A stretch of DNA of 64,000 nt from Nemophila menziesii (lineage: Eukaryota > Streptophyta > Magnoliopsida > Boraginales > Hydrophyllaceae): contig JARWIR010000031.1 in the NCBI GenBank assembly GCA_029959085.1, forward strand, positions 7,254,001 to 7,318,000. Direction: 5' to 3'. A program made the translations under genes and the position numbers. The notes under the pieces were generated by a model. It did not search any database, was not told where the DNA came from, and worked only from the letters and a program-made list of their open reading frames with translations. Shown here one piece after another: positions 42,556 to 54,326 of this stretch (within the stretch, counting starts at the first letter, position 1; each line of letters opens with the position of its first letter).

Positions 42556-43536
42556 CTAATCATTTTCTACGAGATGGATTGTCTCCTCTCGTCCAAAGTC
42601 TTCACTGTCATGGTATCTTTTCAAACGCTGGCCATTCACCATGAATATCCTTTGCTCGGTTGGATGTTCAATTTCAATCGCTCCATGAGGTTTGACTTTC
42701 GTAACAATGTAAGGTCCTTCCCAATGGGATTTAAGCTTTCCTGGGTAGTTTGAGAATCGAGAGTTGTATAATAAAACTTTTTGTCCTCTCTCGAAATGCT
42801 TTGGACGGAGTCGCCTATCATGCCATCTCTTTGTTTTCTCCTTAGAGAGACGTGAATTTTCATAGGCAAGATAGCGAAACTCCTCCAACTCATTCAACTG
42901 CATCAACCTTTGTTTCCCGGCGAGTTCTAGGTTTAGATTCAGAGTTTTAATAGCCCAGAAGGCTCGAGCTTCAAGTTTAATAGGTAGATGACACGCTTTG
43001 CCGTAGACCATGCGATATGGAGATGCCCCAACTGGTATTTTAAATGCTGTTCTGTAAGCCCAGAGAGCATCATCTAGCTTTAATGACCAATCTTTCCTCG
43101 TTTTGTTCACGATCTTCTCAAGAATAGATTTGATTTCCCGATTGGAAACTTCGGCTTGACCGTTAGTTTGTGGGTGATAACCGGTTGAAATGCGGTGTCT
43201 CACCCCAAACTTATGAAGGAGGTTTCTCAGTTGAGCATTGATAAAATGGGTACCTTTATCACTGATGAGAACACGTGGCGTACCATGTCTTGAAAAGATG
43301 TTTGTTTTTAAGAATTTAATCACTGTTTGAGCATCGTTCTTTGGTGTTGCCACTGCTTCTACCCATTTTGATACATAATCTACCGCAAGTAAAATATAAA
43401 GATTTCCATGGGAGGTGATGAAAGGTCCCATGAAATATATTCCCCATACATCAAAGATTTCAACTTCTAGGATATTGTTAAGCGGCATCGCGTCTCTTTT
43501 TGATATATTACCAGTAAACAGGCATCTTTGACATTA
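42556..43536 (-). pseudogene. A1 integrase core and C-terminus
   Basis: Open frame from 43488 to the stop at 42556-42558. The first catalytic position reads [11 protein letters not shown] where relatives have Asp before FMGPF, so Asp has become Tyr. The second Asp (LISDKGTHF) and the Glu ([14 protein letters not shown]) are present. The tail has [13 protein letters not shown] and [10 protein letters not shown]. Two consecutive stops (43534-43539) separate it from the zinc-finger part. Inactive. Confidence 0.9.
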
Positions 43537-44622
43537 CTAGACAAAACGATGACAATCTTTGTGTAGGGTAGGCCAATAGAAACCAGATTGAAGGATTTTA
43601 GTTGCAGTTCTATCGCCTTTAAAGTGACCTCCATATGGTGAATTATGACAGCTTGCTATAGTTTTATCAACTTCGCCTTCATGGACACATCTTCTAATTA
43701 CTTGGTCACTACAAATTTTCCAGAGGTACGGTTCATCCCAATAGTATTGTTTAGCCTGGTGAGATAATCTTTGTCTTTGTTGTGGGTGGATATCCTTGGG
43801 GAATACAACACTCACAATGAGGGTGACTAGATCTGCATACCATGGCACAAATGCATCTTTAATAGCAAAAAGTTGTTCATCAGGGAATACCTCTTTAACC
43901 AATAATGGTTCCTTGTTCGCTTCAGATCCTTTGAGCCTTGATAAATGATCAGCAACTTGATTTTCGTATCCCTTTCGGTCTGGAATATATATGTCGAACT
44001 CTTGAAGAAACAGTACCCATCTAATAAGACGCGACTTAGCTTTCTTTTTCTCCATAAGGTATCCGATAGCTGAATGGTCCGTGTATACAACAGTTTTCTT
44101 GCCAATCAGGTAAGAACGAAATTTATCAAAAGCATATACTACGGCCAACATCTCTTTCTCCGTTACTGTATAGTTCATCTGGGCAGCGTTGAAGGATTTA
44201 CTTGCATAATAAATCGTGTGAAATAACTTATCTTTCCTCTGCCCCAACACAACACCCATAGCATGATCACTAGCATCGCACATAAGTTCAAACGGAGCTT
44301 TCCAATCAGGAGGTATAACAATAGGTGTGGAGACCAGTTTCTCCTTAATCGTCAAAAACGCTTGAAGACATTCGTCAGTAAAGTTAAAAGGAGTATCCTT
44401 TTCAAGCAAAGAACAAAGCGGTTTGGCGATCTTGGAGAAATCTTTAATAAATCTTCGATAAAATCCTGCGTGACCCAAGAAACTTCTCACTCCTTTTACA
44501 GAAACTGGACGTGGTAATGTTTTGATAACTTCAATTTTAGCACGATCAACCTCCATTCCTGCCTTCGAAACTGTATGTCCCAACACAATTCCTTCTTGAA
44601 CCATGAAGTGGCATTTTCCCAA
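43537..44622 (-). pseudogene. A1 RT C-terminus, RNase H and integrase zinc finger
   Basis: Open from the RT tail ([14 protein letters not shown]) through [17 protein letters not shown]. RNase H follows with [29 protein letters not shown] and [10 protein letters not shown], all acidic catalytic residues in place. The H2C2 finger begins [18 protein letters not shown]; its cysteines lie past the two stops. A frameshift near 44610 separates it from the RT core. Confidence 0.9.
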
Positions 44623-45398
44623 TTAAGCACAACATCTTTTTCTCTACATCTCACAAGGACTTTCTCAAGATTATTCAAACAATCATCAAAACTATCTTCA
44701 AACACCGAAAAATCATCCATAAAAACCTCCAAGTATTTATCAATCATGTCCCAAAATATAGCAATCATGCACCTCTGGAACGTGGCAGGTGCATTACATA
44801 AACCAAACGACATCCTCCTATAAGCAAAGGTGCCAAACGGACAAGTAAAAGTTGTTTTGTGTTGATCAAGGGGATCCACACAAATCTGATTATAACCCGA
44901 ATATCCGTCAAGGAAACAATAATACTCTCTCTCTGCGAGTTTGTCTAGCATCTGATCAATGAATGGTAGCGGGAAGTGATTTTTCTTTGTAGCTTTGTTG
45001 AGTCTTCGGTAGTCCATGCATACTCGCCACCCCACAGTTGTTCTTGATGGTAGGGCTTCACCTTGATCATTAAGTATAGTAGTAATACCTCCTTTCTTTG
45101 GAACACATTGCATTGGACTAACCCAATCACTGCTAGCAATCGGATAGATGATTCCTACGTCTAATAACTTGATATCTTCCTTCCTCACCACTTCTTTCAT
45201 AGCTGGCATGAGTCTTCTTTGTCCTTCTATAGATCGCCCACCTTTGTTCTCATGAATGATTTTGTGTTTGCAAACGGACGGACTAATTCCCTTGATATCA
45301 GCAATAGTCCATACGATTGCTTCCTTGTTAGCGCGAAGTACATGAAGTAGCTTCTCCTCTTGAGGACCTGAAAGGTTAGCAGAAATAATAACAGGCAA
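44623..45398 (-). pseudogene. A1 reverse transcriptase core
   Basis: Landmarks: GRSIEGQRRLMPAMKEVVRKE, SDWVSPMQCVPKKGG, WRVCMDYRRLNKATKKNHF, CFLDGYSGYNQI, FGLCNAPATFQRCM and the catalytic VFMDDFSVF. Athila-type gypsy RT. The frame starts at an arbitrary ATG (45398); the join to protease near 45400-45665 needs another frame change, so pol is not continuous. Confidence 0.9.
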
Positions 45399-45628
45399 AG
45401 TTTTGTTCGTACCTAGATATGCATAGCGTAGATGATCTGGAAGCGGTTTTTTCGTCGAGAACAGGTGGACGTATTATGGTTGGTTGCTTAATAGGTTCAA
45501 TGTCACCTGATTCTCGAAGTAGTTATCGTATATTTGATCCTAATGCAGCAACTTCTTCAGGGGGATTCTCGATTTCCTCTTGTGGTTCAATTGTTAAGGC
45601 TTCGCCAAGATCATCATCTAAGCTTGCT

Positions 45629-46360
45629 TCATTGAAGACTTCTTGTGTAATTTTTCCGATGACATCTATATGAAACATTCATCTTTCGATTCGGTAACTT
45701 CATAGCCTTAAACACATTGAATCGTACATGTTCGTCTTGTACCCTCATGATCAACTCACCATTCTCAACATCTATTAGTGTACGCCCCGTGGCTAAGAAT
45801 GGTCTACCCAAGATGATGGGCACATTCTTATCCGCGTCGTAGTCAAGAATAATAAAATCACAAGGAAAAATAAAACTACCAGCTTTAACTAAAACATCTT
45901 CAATTTTACCTACTGGTCGGGAGAGAGAGCGATCCGCCATTTGTAATACCACAGATGTGGGTACTACCTCTCCTATGTTAAGCTTCTCGAACAGGGATCT
46001 TGGCATGAGATTGATACTCGCGCCTAGATCAAATAATGCTTTCCCGGTCCAACTATCTCCAATGCCAATGGGAATTGTAAAACTTCCGGGATCTTCTAGC
46101 TTTGGTGGTAACTTGTTTTGACATATAGCACTACACTGCACAGGCAATCCAATTGTTTCCCATGTTTCTATACTTTGTTTGTTCGAAAGAATTTCCTTCA
46201 TGAATTTTAGATATTTCGGCATTCTCTTGAGAGCTTCAACAAACGGCATATTAATTTCTAACTTGCTCACCATGTCAACGAACTTCTTGAATTCCAGGTC
46301 ATTGTCCTTTTTCCTGAGACGTGAAGGGTATGGTGGTGGAGGGCGTGTAATAAGTTCCAC
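45629..46360 (-). pseudogene. A1 retropepsin region
   Basis: RPPPPYPSRLRKKDNDLEF and PKYLKFMKEI lead into the protease with ALFDLGASINLMPRSLFEKL (Asp-Leu-Gly instead of Asp-Ser/Thr-Gly, normal for this branch), VGKIEDVLVKAG and IILGRPFLATGRTLID. The domain itself looks intact; the frame is lost downstream near 45665. Confidence 0.88.
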
Positions 46361-46688
46361 TGAATTTTCGTTTTTTCAGGTGTCTTGGCTTGGACACTCT
46401 TTGGTTCAACTACCTCTTCTACTGTATCTTCTGTGTTTCTTCTCCCCCCTTTTCTGGAATAGGGATTGGTTCTGTTTCTGGTCTCGGTGGAGGTAGTTGT
46501 TTTCCACTTCACAATTCAACTGCATGACAAGAATCATCCCGAGGAGCAATAGTATCACTTGGAAGTTTCCCTTTCGGCCTATTTTGCAATGTACTTGCCA
46601 TATGTGATAGAGTATGCTCGAATTTCTTGATTACCTTTTCCTGGGCTTGAATTTTCTGTTGGCTACGACTCATATTGTTTTCAATTGC

Positions 46689-47792
46689 TTACATCAGTTT
46701 AGCCATACTCGAATTCATGTTCAAGGTTTGTTCTTTCTTTGCCAGTTGTATTGATTGTTTTGGTGGTTCTTTATATGCTTTTTCAACAATGGGAACCTTT
46801 TTATGAATAGGTTGTGGTGGATGGTAAGATTGAGGTTGGGGTTGATGATAAGTCTCTTGATTTCTGACCCAACTTCTTTGTTGTGGAGGTGGTTGATAAT
46901 TAGCGTAGCTTTCTTGCGGATAATCATAACCATTAGGATAATAGTTATCTTGAGGATATGTAACGGAAGCTAATGCTGGATTATTCATACACCTTTCCCA
47001 CACATGATTTCTTGATCCACAACCAGGACACGAAGGTATTGTACGTACTACATTTACCTGAGCAATTGTTCGAGCTTGTTCTTGCAGTTCTTCGAGTTTT
47101 TGGGCCGATTCATTAAGCTTCAGAGATTCTGAAGTGTCTTCTTTTTCTGGTTTCCTTGGCCAACTTCTCTCGTTCTCAAGAATTCTCTCCATACAAATTT
47201 CGGCTTCTTCAGGATCTAGTAACACAAAACCTTTGTTTCCTAACGACTCTGCTTTTGCCCTTGACTTGCTATTAAGTCCTCCATAGAACAAGGTTAAATA
47301 ATTTTCCGGGGATGATTTATGGTATGGACATCTCGTCTTCTTTTCATTAAATCGTAACCATGCTTCACCCAAACTTTCTCTGTCTTCATGTATAAATTGT
47401 TCAAGCTCCAACATATCTTTTAATCGTCTACTAACCGGATAGAATTGGTCTAGGAATCTTGCTTGAAGCTTATCCCAATCTGGAATAACATGAGGATATT
47501 GGGTATCGTACCAATTGCTTGCACCTCCAGTCAAGAAGAAATGGAACATCACGTAATATACCTTCTCCCTAGTAACTCCTCTTACGATATAAGCATCACA
47601 AATTTGCATGAATTTCTGAATATATCGGATCGGATCTTGTTGTGCAGCACCGCTAAATAAACCATGAGTTGCAAACTGCGTTAACATCCCTGGATCAGGC
47701 CTAAATTTAGCGGCTTGGATTTCTGGAGCGCGGATTCCTCATGGTTGTACTCTAAATTCGATGGGTAACTCAAGTCTCCTTGGATTTTCCAT
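46689..47792 (-). pseudogene. A1 Gag
   Basis: Start ATG at 47790-47792. TGA after RVQP near 47740 replaces the AGA of A2; TAA at 46689-46691 replaces the Gln codon of A2. Between them: retrotransposon Gag core (GGASNWYDTQYPHVIPDWDK), WLRFNEKKTRCPYHKSSPE, zinc knuckle CPGCGSRNHVWERC, Tyr/Pro/Gln-rich tail. The two stops are the visible damage to an otherwise complete capsid gene. Confidence 0.9.
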
Positions 47793-47891
47793 CTGTAACT
47801 ATCTATAAAACAAAAACTAAAAGACAAAAGCGTAAAATAAAACTAACTGAAATAAAAGCACATGATATATGCACAAGCACTAACGATGTAG

Positions 47892-47909
47892 TCCCCGGCA
47901 GCGGCGCCA
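47892..47909 (-). promoter_or_regulatory. A1 primer-binding site, tRNA-Asp type
   Basis: Minus-strand TGGCGCCGCTGCCGGGGA, 6 nt from the LTR, identical to A2. Confidence 0.88.
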
Positions 47910-47915
47910 AAAACT

Positions 47916-49429
47916 TGGTGTGGCCTAGGGTGTGATAAAAAGATATAATAATTAGATGCAAATAAACACCCTAAACGGAGCACGGTTAAGCAAGTATACA
48001 AATTGTATGCAAGTTTTAATGATGAAGTAAGATTCGTTCCGCAGAGACTAGGAAGGTTAGGGGAATCTTATGCAATAATCAAGTGCAATTAATTAAAGCT
48101 AGAACAAATAAAACGTAATAAAAGTAAAGACAAATAGATATTTATTTGGTTTTCTAATTAAACTAAATTAAAACTAAGAATTTAACGACAGAAATTTAAA
48201 TGCAAGAGAAGAAGTATTATGAGAATGTAGCTTGAGTCAATAGCATGCAATCCCCTCTAGTTTTGCCGTTCTAAACATGTAAGGGTGAATTATGTAGTAT
48301 TTCAATAATCAGTTCCAATTGCGCTAGGTAGTTTTAAATAGGATTTGCCTGTGTCAATAAGGAGTCCTAAGCAAACTGTTCCTGCAATTGGTAAATAGCA
48401 ATACACTAAACCATGGTGATTATCTAGTTAGGTTGATTTGTCAGATCTAAACCGAATACTAGACGTTATGTGCTAAACATGTAATTAAACACCGTTGTCA
48501 ATGGTGACCTAACTACTAGATGGTAATTCTATATGGGCGCGCTTCCACAAGAACACAGAATATAAATCCAAACACATAAACATAGAATAAAAACAATAAC
48601 TCAATTTAAAACATGAAATTCCCAAATTAGATAGATGTCAATTAAAACTAGGGTTCATACATATATGCTAAAAACTCAAGCTAATAGAAATTTAGTTCAT
48701 ATTAATAGAAGAAAAGAAAGAAATTACAAATTCAGAGGTTGAAGAAGACATTGTTGATGAACAGCTCCTTCCAGACTTCTTTTCTTGTGTTGTAAGCTTC
48801 CTCTTGGCTTAAGGTTTCACCAAGGATGATTTTCTAATATTAAGAGGCTGTATTTATAGTGTATAGGTTGACCTACACGTTTTCTTGAAGGAAAAGGTAA
48901 CTATTGGGCTCCTAGCCCAACTCAAATTCGTAGCCCAAAAACATGCAATCAACCCCGTTTTTGTTTTGGTCCTAGTAGTTTCAATATTTATCCGTTTGAC
49001 GCGTATGAGCATACCAAATTCATCGTCTCGGAAAGATCTTCAACTTTTCTCTTGACCGTTTCTCCAAATTCCTCACCGATTTCAAGATAGTAGCTGATTT
49101 GTGGTCGTAGGTGCAGAAATTCAGATTTAAGGCAACTTTTCCTTTTCCATGTTTTTAGCTTTTACTTCCTTATCTTCAATTCTCATGTTTATCTTCTTTC
49201 CTTTAGCTCTTTGAACCAACTTGGACTCTAATTAATTACCATATATCTCTAAAGCTTCACACTAAATAAATAATTAAACCCAATATGCTCTAAAAATAAC
49301 AATTAATTAATTCAAGACCCAAAATAGGAAAGTGTACTAAATCATGCGAAATTCGACCTATAAACTAATAAATACGCCTAAAATGATGTCTCAGAAATAG
49401 ATTTTATTATCACAAATGAGGAGACATCA
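47916..49429 (-). repeat. A1 5' LTR
   Basis: 1514 bp. Ends GAGGAGACATCA in plus reading, followed by TSD AGAAG and the rest of B's LTR. Confidence 0.93.
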
Positions 49430-49434
49430 AGAAG

Positions 49435-49980
49435 GCAAGTAATTGGACTTCTTTTCCAATTCAAATTCGTTTCCTAAAGTATAGGAGAGAGGATAAATAC
49501 TGATGTCTTTTTCTGGTCATATCTCTTTTGTTATTAGTTCGATATTCGCCTACTTTATACAAAAATGACCGCAACAAAAAGATCTACACTTTCTCTTTTG
49601 ATTGCTCATCCAAATTCCCGGCCGATTTGAAGTTATCTTCATTTTAATGAACATAGCTGCAGAATTTTAGATTTACTCTGCAGCTTTTCCTTTCCTATTT
49701 TATCTCTACTTCCTTTTATCTCTTGATTCCTTCCATATCTTCTTTCCTTATTTTCTTAGAATTTATTTGTAATCTATTTATATTCCATATATCTTTAAAG
49801 ATTCACATTAACACACAAATTAAACCAAATATTCTCTAAAAATAATAATTCATCAAATCAAGACAAGACAAGAAATAAGAATTTATCAAAATATGAATAT
49901 AAATATATAATTAATTAATAATAAACATCTAAAATGATGTCTCCAACCTAAATTATTATATCACAAATAGAGAGACATCA
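49435..49980 (-). repeat. Element B 3' LTR, second part
   Basis: Continues 30054: GCAAGTAATTGGACTTC aligns with 57030-57050 of the other B LTR. It ends AGAGACATCA and is followed by the reversed polypurine tract ATACCCCCAACTC. Confidence 0.88.
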
Positions 49981-52900
49981 ATACCCCCAACTCAAAGTTG
50001 TATCATCCCGATACAATAAAGATAAGAACGAAGGGAAGTCTCTAAATACACACCTAAGTCAATTAAGCACAATGGGAAGAAGATAGAAGAATATATAAAA
50101 TAGACTCAAAGCAACTAATCAGAAAATTTCATGTAATAATATACACAAACATGATTACTTCTACATACTCACGATCAACACAGTTAAAATTCAAGATCAG
50201 GTTAGCTTGGCAATGCACGAAGGAGAGGTTCTTCCCTTAGCTTACCAAGGAGGCTATAGATTGTTCATCGAAATTTACTAGCATCTAAATATCCACCTAA
50301 CTACTCTCTAATGGCTCAATCACTTCTAGATTACACATCAAAGAATCATAAGGTCTTTATGGTTGTAATGTTGGCTTAGGGACGGTATGATAGTATATTT
50401 GGATAATTTAGAGTGAGCTTTTGGCTCTCTCCTCACTAGTCATCAACGCATCGCCCTAGAGCTTGAGTTACTCTCATAAAACTTTCTCGTTCAACCCAAT
50501 GATGTTGATGCACTAATTAGCATCCCTAATAACCCAATACTAAAGCATTAAGATGATCACATAGAAATTCCACTTTTTAGGTCCAAATATATTCAATTTT
50601 TTCATATCAATTTTTTCTTTTCTTTTGTAGTATAGCTATGACTCTCTTTTTATGTGAGACATCATGCTATTTTTTTCAACATATTTTCTTTTCATAACTT
50701 TTTTTCATTTACTTTTACCCCGGCAAAGGGTTACAATATAATAAACCTGTGAATCATCATCAAAATATAGAGCACAGATACATAAGCTCAAAATTCCCAA
50801 CCCAATAATAATTTTCCATAATGATGGCCCACCACCCCAAACTCAATCTCTAAAACACAACTGTCTATGCATCGCGATTCGAGTACGGGTCATATCAAAA
50901 AGTCCTAAAATCTAAAGAGATATGGCTTATAACATGGCTAAATAAATAGGCTTTGGAAAGGCTAGATGGGGCTAAGAAGAATAATAATATAATAAATGGA
51001 CAGCAAGCTAAAATGCAACAAGGGGATTATCAAAGAACCGCCTTAATCACTTTCTAAACTATGCAATTTCGTCATTCTCTTACCTTTAGCACATTCGTCA
51101 AATGGGTTTATCAACTAGCTCGGATTTCACAACCTACACACCTCTCAAGGCGCCCTAAGATCAAACATACTTCTACTGCATTGCTCACTAATCTTTTCTT
51201 TACTATCAATGTGTCTTTCCTGTTAATACTCAAAGCATACAAAATAAATTAGCTCATAAACATATTACTTTCCACCATCAACTCACTGAGCTTATGCTTT
51301 TAAGTTATTAAACACAATCTACATCTAATCCCTCTCTCAAGAATTATAAATTTTTCCTAAAAAAATCAGTAAATCACAGAAAAATGGAGATGTGAGACAA
51401 CAAATCCCCACACCCCCAACTTAAAAAATGATTCGTATCCCCACGACTCGAAAAGACTCTATAAAAATTAAAATTTAACAAATATTGCAAGTACAGAAAG
51501 ATGGTAGGGAATAAAGAAAACATACTCTTTGAGGCTATTGTATCGGATGATCAATACCCAGAATAGGGTGCAGTGTTTTGTTTGTATGTAACTTTCTAGT
51601 ATCACCAATTTTCGCATTCCCTTACCTCCTTCTATGATTTGTCCCAAATCAATCATACAACTCTAGAAATCTCTTTTTCATCTTCTCCAACTTATTCTTC
51701 TGAATACTCTCTTATGTGAAAGTGTTTGTCCAAAAATCTTTGTTTTGGTAACAGTTACTAGCGTCCCAGAAGCTTTGCTCATATCTGATATAGGAATCTT
51801 TTATTAGAAGAGGTATTGGCATATTTTGCTCCCTAATCACAAGTGCTTGCTCTTTAGGATTTAAACCCACCAAAAAACGGTTCCTCTCTAATTGCTTGAC
51901 TCGAAGTATCCTTCTTGTTTGTTCCCGAACTAGTACCAATCTCAATTGATTTCTTCTAGATCTTACCCAATACTTTGCTTTGATACTTCATCTCCCTTAA
52001 CACTTAGATAATGTCTCTATTCTTTTCATCATCCCTTTTAACCTCCAACTCAAAGATTTGAACACTCTTGAAATTTATACCCCTTGAATTTTGGTTTGAA
52101 AGGTGTTACTTGGTTTAGAAAAGGTGTAAGGATGATGTTTCTATGTGGGTAGGATGAAGTCTTGCTTGGATGATATGGTTTTAAGGAATTTTGGAAAAAA
52201 GATTTTTAAATTCATGGTTTTGATTCTTGGATTCTAGGTGTTTTGGATTGAATTGGGTACTTGATTCTTGTTTATAGGTAGGTAGGGAAGGATTTGAAAA
52301 TGAATTTATGGTTATTTTGTAGTTTTTTGATGTGAGATAGAGGTTTTGTGAAGCTTTAATGGTGTTTTGATGGAGGTTGGGGCTGAAATATTCGTTTTGG
52401 TGAAGTTGGAGGAGGCTACGATTAGGTTTTACACCTTTAGAGACCCTAAAATCTCAAAAGTAAGCTTTTTAGCCGCCTCCGGCCGGTACACCGCTCATAT
52501 GGCCGGTATACCGGTCAACTCTTAGCTCTGCACCTGATTTTACTTACCGTCGTGACGGTTTTGTGCGAATGACGACACGGTTATGGGCTGGCTAGCCAGT
52601 AGTAATTCTATTTATACCATTGGATAGATCTCGGAAAAATATGCGTTTTAGGCTCAAGAAAAAGTGAATGCTGACTTCCAAGGGCAAATTTATTGTCTTC
52701 CGAAGTTTTCTGGTGTTCCGTGCGGTGTACCGCATAATACATCTAAATTTTGCCAAAAGTTATCGTTTTTTCTCCCGAACTCGATTTTCTAAAGTACCTA
52801 CACATCAAAAACACTTCTACCTTCCTCATTACTGCAACATTTATTAAAACTAACTACACTAAACATAATTAAAACATAACAACATAAAATATTGTGGGAT

Positions 52901-52990
52901 GTCTCCCTGAAGGTACTTTTGTTTAACGTCTTTCAAAGTTAGACGTGTTACCTCGATTATTTCTTTTTATAGCCTCTCCAGCAGTGAGTG
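49981..52990 (-). other. Element B 3' spacer with ORF3 remnant
   Basis: 49981 to about 51440 is the conserved 3' non-coding region (strong block at 50401-50470). On the minus strand, 51945-51468 keeps fragments of an ORF3 (LLIKDSYIRYEQSFWDAS, then a frameshift and MIDLGQIIEGGKG), too broken to name. A TATA-like TATAAAC lies at 52270-52276 upstream of it. Palindromes CGGTACACCG/CGGTATACCG lie at 52486 and 52506 (20 bp apart), with a single GCGGTGTACCGC near 52719. 52790-52840 is the intact version of the site where the copia element entered E. Confidence 0.6.
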
Positions 52991-52999
52991 AGGTGATTA

Positions 53000-53297
53000 A
53001 CATTTACCAAACTGAGTTTGCAACACTCTATAGATTTTATTTAGACCACTCCTGCTGAAATAATTCGCGTGATGAAGTATGGCCCTATCTAAGAACCTTT
53101 ATGTTTGGGGTTGGGAGATTTCCATGATACCTTGTCTCCCACCCCAAATTTAATTTATTTTTCCATGGTGTCTTGGGGGCTTACAAGTTCTGGCTTCTTG
53201 GTCACAACTCTAGTTGTTGATAGTTCTCGTGACTTCTTTATGTTCTTATTCCAAAACATAGAATGTTTCAGAATCATCTTCAATATGTAGAGTCACG
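53000..53297 (-). pseudogene. Element B end of protease joined to integrase tail
   Basis: Minus-strand text runs from TLHIEDDSETFYVLE (protease end) within about 50 codons to FGVGDKVSWKSPNPKHKG and IGPYF, the integrase C-terminus. It aligns with E 5330-5590. No RT, RNase H or integrase core lies between. Confidence 0.65.
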
Positions 53298-53305
53298 GTT
53301 CTCTT

Positions 53306-53987
53306 TAGGGGTGTGTGCGGGTCGGTTTTGGATGAAAAATGCCCAAGCCACAAACTGTCCGTTCTTGTGCGAATATTGAAAAATGAGACACGCACCCGTC
53401 CAATACATTATATAAACCATTGAGTTTCGGGTACGGCCGGTTGCTGGTGCATTGCGGGTAGTTTAGTTCGATAAATAAGCCGAATTTATATCCATATTCA
53501 TTCGACGAGTCAAATTTATATTACAAACGAAAGTGGTAAAAAAATTATTGTTTAGAATACGGATATGCATTTCAAATAAATTTTGATTAAAAGATATAAA
53601 ATGAGATTTTAGGAAAATAAATTTATGAATCAAACAAAGAATAGAGATAAAATCATAATTGAAATGAAAAACATATTCATTAGATAAAATACTATTAAAA
53701 TATTGAGGGATTTCAAAAATTTAAAAGGGAAAGAATAAAAAAAAGTAGAGTAAGAAGCACATGACCCTTACTACAACACGAAGTTTTCTAATTTTTTATA
53801 CTACAAAGTAATCGGGTATATGCGGGTTTGCAGTTTCAAGTTTAAAATCCACAACCCGCGACAAGTGTATAATTTTTAAAAATGTAAACCGCAACCCACC
53901 CAATAAAAAACTAACCCGTATAATTTCGGGTTACTGTAATTGGGTTGGTCGGGTTATGCGGGTTTTCTAACTCGATGCACACCCCTA
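53306..53987. mobile_element. hAT-like MITE inside element B protease
   Basis: 682 bp with inverted ends TAGGGGTGTG(T)GCGGG and TAGGGGTGTGCATCGAG (reverse complement of the right end). Flanked by 8-bp GTTCTCTT (53298-53305) and GTTCCCTC (53988-53995), a hAT-length TSD with two mismatches. No ORF. Internal text is a series of CGGGT-rich phrases. It splits the protease, so it came after B. Confidence 0.8.
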
Positions 53988-54268
53988 GTTCCCTCATTCA
54001 CATTGACTATGGTGTCGCTAGTGGCTAGGAATGGACGCCCAAGTATGAATATGACGTTTTTATTTGCTTTATAGTCAAGAATAATAAAATATGTTGGAAT
54101 AACAAGGTTACCTACTTGGACGAGTACGTCCTCAATTACACTCCACGACTTTGTTGTTGATTGATTCGGAAGTTGTAAGATTACGGATTTCGGTTTTCCA
54201 TCACTAGTACCAATCTTCTTGAATATACTTTTGGTCATGATATTCACACTTGCCCCTAAATCATACAT
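53988..54268 (-). pseudogene. Element B retropepsin
   Basis: MYDLGASVNIMTKSIFKKIG (catalytic Asp-Leu-Gly), KSWSVIEDVLVQVGN and FILGRPFLATSDTIVNVNEG. The domain is then cut by the hAT-like MITE; the remainder resumes at 53297. Confidence 0.85.
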
Positions 54269-54326
54269 TGACCTTCCATGGAATATACCACCTATTTTGA
54301 TTGGGAGGTTGAAACCTCTAGGATCT

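Larger units (their letters stand above)
30055..49429 (-). mobile_element. Gypsy element A1 (Athila-type), inserted in B's LTR, itself split by A2
   Basis: TSD AGAAG lies at 30050-30054 and 49430-49434. LTRs are 47916-49429 (5') and 30055-31556 (3'). The primer-binding site matches tRNA-Asp. Order on the minus strand: gag, protease, RT, RNase H, integrase, palindromic spacer, ORF3, long 3' region, polypurine tract. Text such as [18 protein letters not shown] (after the RT) and [20 protein letters not shown] is typical of the Athila branch. All coding parts are present but carry stops and frameshifts. Excluding A2, the element is about 11.2 kb. Confidence 0.93.

Noticed and set aside
47892..47909. 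Plus-strand text identical in style to the 3' end of tRNA-Asp (also at 40484)
   Set aside because: Only 18 nt, next to LTRs; it is the primer-binding site, not a tRNA gene.
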